Assembly (NCBI RefSeq): GCF_041261205.1
Contig: NZ_JBGCCH010000015.1
Coordinates: 62,001 to 126,000 of the forward strand
Reading direction: 5' to 3'
DNA from: Catenulispora sp. MAP5-51
GTDB lineage: Bacteria; Actinomycetota; Actinomycetes; Streptomycetales; Catenulisporaceae
Length of the DNA: 64,000 nt
The position numbers were made by a program, and so were the translations under genes. Below are positions 63,251-64,000 of the stretch, piece after piece. Numbering within the stretch: the first letter of the stretch is position 1; each line of letters begins with the position of its first letter. The notes beneath the pieces were generated by a model. The model saw only the letters and a list, made by a program, of their open reading frames with translations, made no database searches and was not told where the DNA came from.

Positions 63251-64000
63251 TCAGCCCTCGGTCGCCGGGGGCCTGCTCGGCGCTTCCGGCGTGCCCTGTT
63301 CGGCCTTGCGGCTGCGCCAGTCGGCGATCCCGACCACCAGCGCGGCGAGCTCGAAGCAGATCGCCACGACCGCGCCGGCCTGGAAGGCGTTGGCGAAGCC
63401 CTTGCCCTGGCTGACGCGGCTGAAGAACACCGCGCCGACGCTGGCGATGCCGAGCGCGGAGCCCAGGCGCTGCGCCGTCTGCATGACGCCGCCGGCGGTG
63501 CCGGCCCGGCTCACCGGGACCTCCGACAGGGACAGCGCGAGGTTCGGCGCGATGACCAGGCCGGAGCCCACCCCGGCGACCAGCAGCGGGCCGGCCGTGG
63601 CCACGCCGGCGGCGCGTCCGTCGACCCAGTGCACGACCAGGATCGCGGCCGCGGTGCCCAGCGCCACCAGGACGATGCCGAGGATGACCAGCGGGCGGCC
63701 GTGCTTGCCGACCAGGCGTCCGCCGAGGGTGGCACTGACCGCCGAGCCGATGGCGAAGGGGGTGGTGGCCAGGCCCGCTTCCAGGGCGCTGTAGTGCAGG
63801 CCGTTCTGCACGAAGAGCGTGAAGATGAAGAAGATGGTGGTGAAGCCGGCGAAGTAGAGCAGGCCGAGCACGCTGCCGCGGGTGTAGGAGCGGATGCGCA
63901 CCAGGGCCGGCGGGACCAGCGGCATGTGCCCGGAGGCCGCGACCCTGCGCTCCCACTGCGCGAAGGCGATGATCAGCAGCACCCCCAGCACCACCAGCCA
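63251..64000 (-). CDS. MFS drug transporter (DHA2/EmrB-QacA type), 5' part outside window
   Basis: 249 codons are open to the window edge, so the first half is missing. The visible part has about seven membrane helices with LYFAGFTTIFFIFTLFVQNG, GLATTPFAIGSAVSATLGGRLVGKHGRP and VMQTAQRLGSALGIASVGAVFF, as in 14-helix drug/H+ antiporters. The C-terminus is hydrophilic. It is upstream of the beta-lactamase-like gene on the same strand and may be co-transcribed. Confidence 0.9.
   Translation of the reverse strand, partial: WLVVLGVLLIIAFAQWERRVAASGHMPLVPPALVRIRSYTRGSVLGLLYFAGFTTIFFIFTLFVQNGLHYSALEAGLATTPFAIGSAVSATLGGRLVGKHGRPLVILGIVLVALGTAAAILVVHWVDGRAAGVATAGPLLVAGVGSGLVIAPNLALSLSEVPVSRAGTAGGVMQTAQRLGSALGIASVGAVFFSRVSQGKGFANAFQAGAVVAICFELAALVVGIADWRSRKAEQGTPEAPSRPPATEG

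Overview
The window is 64 kb of very GC-rich DNA with extreme third-position G/C bias, frequent GTG starts, many 4-base gene overlaps and actinobacterial hallmark genes: gatCAB, an NAD-dependent ligase next to a membrane GGDEF-EAL protein, mnmA with a cysteine desulfurase, WXG-type small proteins, a PASTA-less membrane Ser/Thr kinase, isobutyryl-CoA mutase, and DUF6230/DUF6114 proteins. The core order gatC-gatA-gatB / GGDEF-EAL / ligA / MetE-like / mnmA / cysteine desulfurase resembles the Streptomyces chromosome core. A Streptomyces relative, possibly Catenulisporales, is likely, but the sequence alone does not fix the genus. I found no rRNA, tRNA, CRISPR array, integrase or intact insertion sequence.

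Layout. 1-9.1 kb: housekeeping (tRNA amidotransferase with a 79-codon gene wedged between gatA and gatB, a PhzF-type isomerase, a c-di-GMP enzyme, DNA ligase). 9.2-18.7 kb: MetE-like methyltransferase, a flavin reductase and YczE-type membrane protein divergent from a MarR regulator, a lipoprotein transpeptidase, mnmA, ferredoxin reductase, a secreted protein and a cysteine desulfurase. 18.9-24.9 kb: an SGNH/MBOAT acyl-transfer pair, a receptor kinase and etfBA. 25.2-28.5 kb: a small accessory patch with two coupled WXG-type proteins, a 3 x 21-bp repeat array, an HTH protein, an aldo/keto reductase remnant and a membrane protein.

28.5-40.1 kb holds two oligopeptide/nickel-type ABC clusters arranged OppC-SBP-OppB twice in tandem. 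Only the downstream copy carries the ATPases OppD and OppF. Each cluster has a strong GC hairpin between the binding-protein gene and OppB. The upstream OppC has a 305-residue proline/glutamine-rich N-terminal extension. 40.2-42.5 kb: an operon with two proteins that each carry two YbjQ-like domains. 42.6-47 kb: enoyl-CoA hydratase, then a DUF6230-DUF6114-Ser/Thr/Pro-rich surface protein operon. 47.3-53 kb: a thioredoxin-TPR protein, TetR and PadR regulators, a membrane protein, and icmA preceded by its probable MarR regulator. 53-58.3 kb: a heterodimeric M16 protease pair and a large secreted multidomain protein. 58.3-64 kb: F420-type oxidoreductase with ilvD, a membrane protein, a serine beta-lactamase-like hydrolase, and the end of an MFS transporter.

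Working together: cysteine desulfurase can supply the sulfur that MnmA puts on tRNA U34; SGNH and MBOAT proteins probably O-acylate a cell-envelope glycan; the two OppBC/SBP sets probably share one ATPase pair; EtfAB, enoyl-CoA hydratase and IcmA point to acyl-CoA catabolism. Several genes have a -10-like hexamer only 6-7 bases before the start codon and no Shine-Dalgarno sequence, so leaderless transcripts are likely, and two of these promoters are overlapped by palindromes that probably bind the adjacent MarR proteins. The most unusual items are the extended OppC, the doubled YbjQ operon, the orphan WXG pair with its repeat array, and the secreted HEWHE-motif protein.
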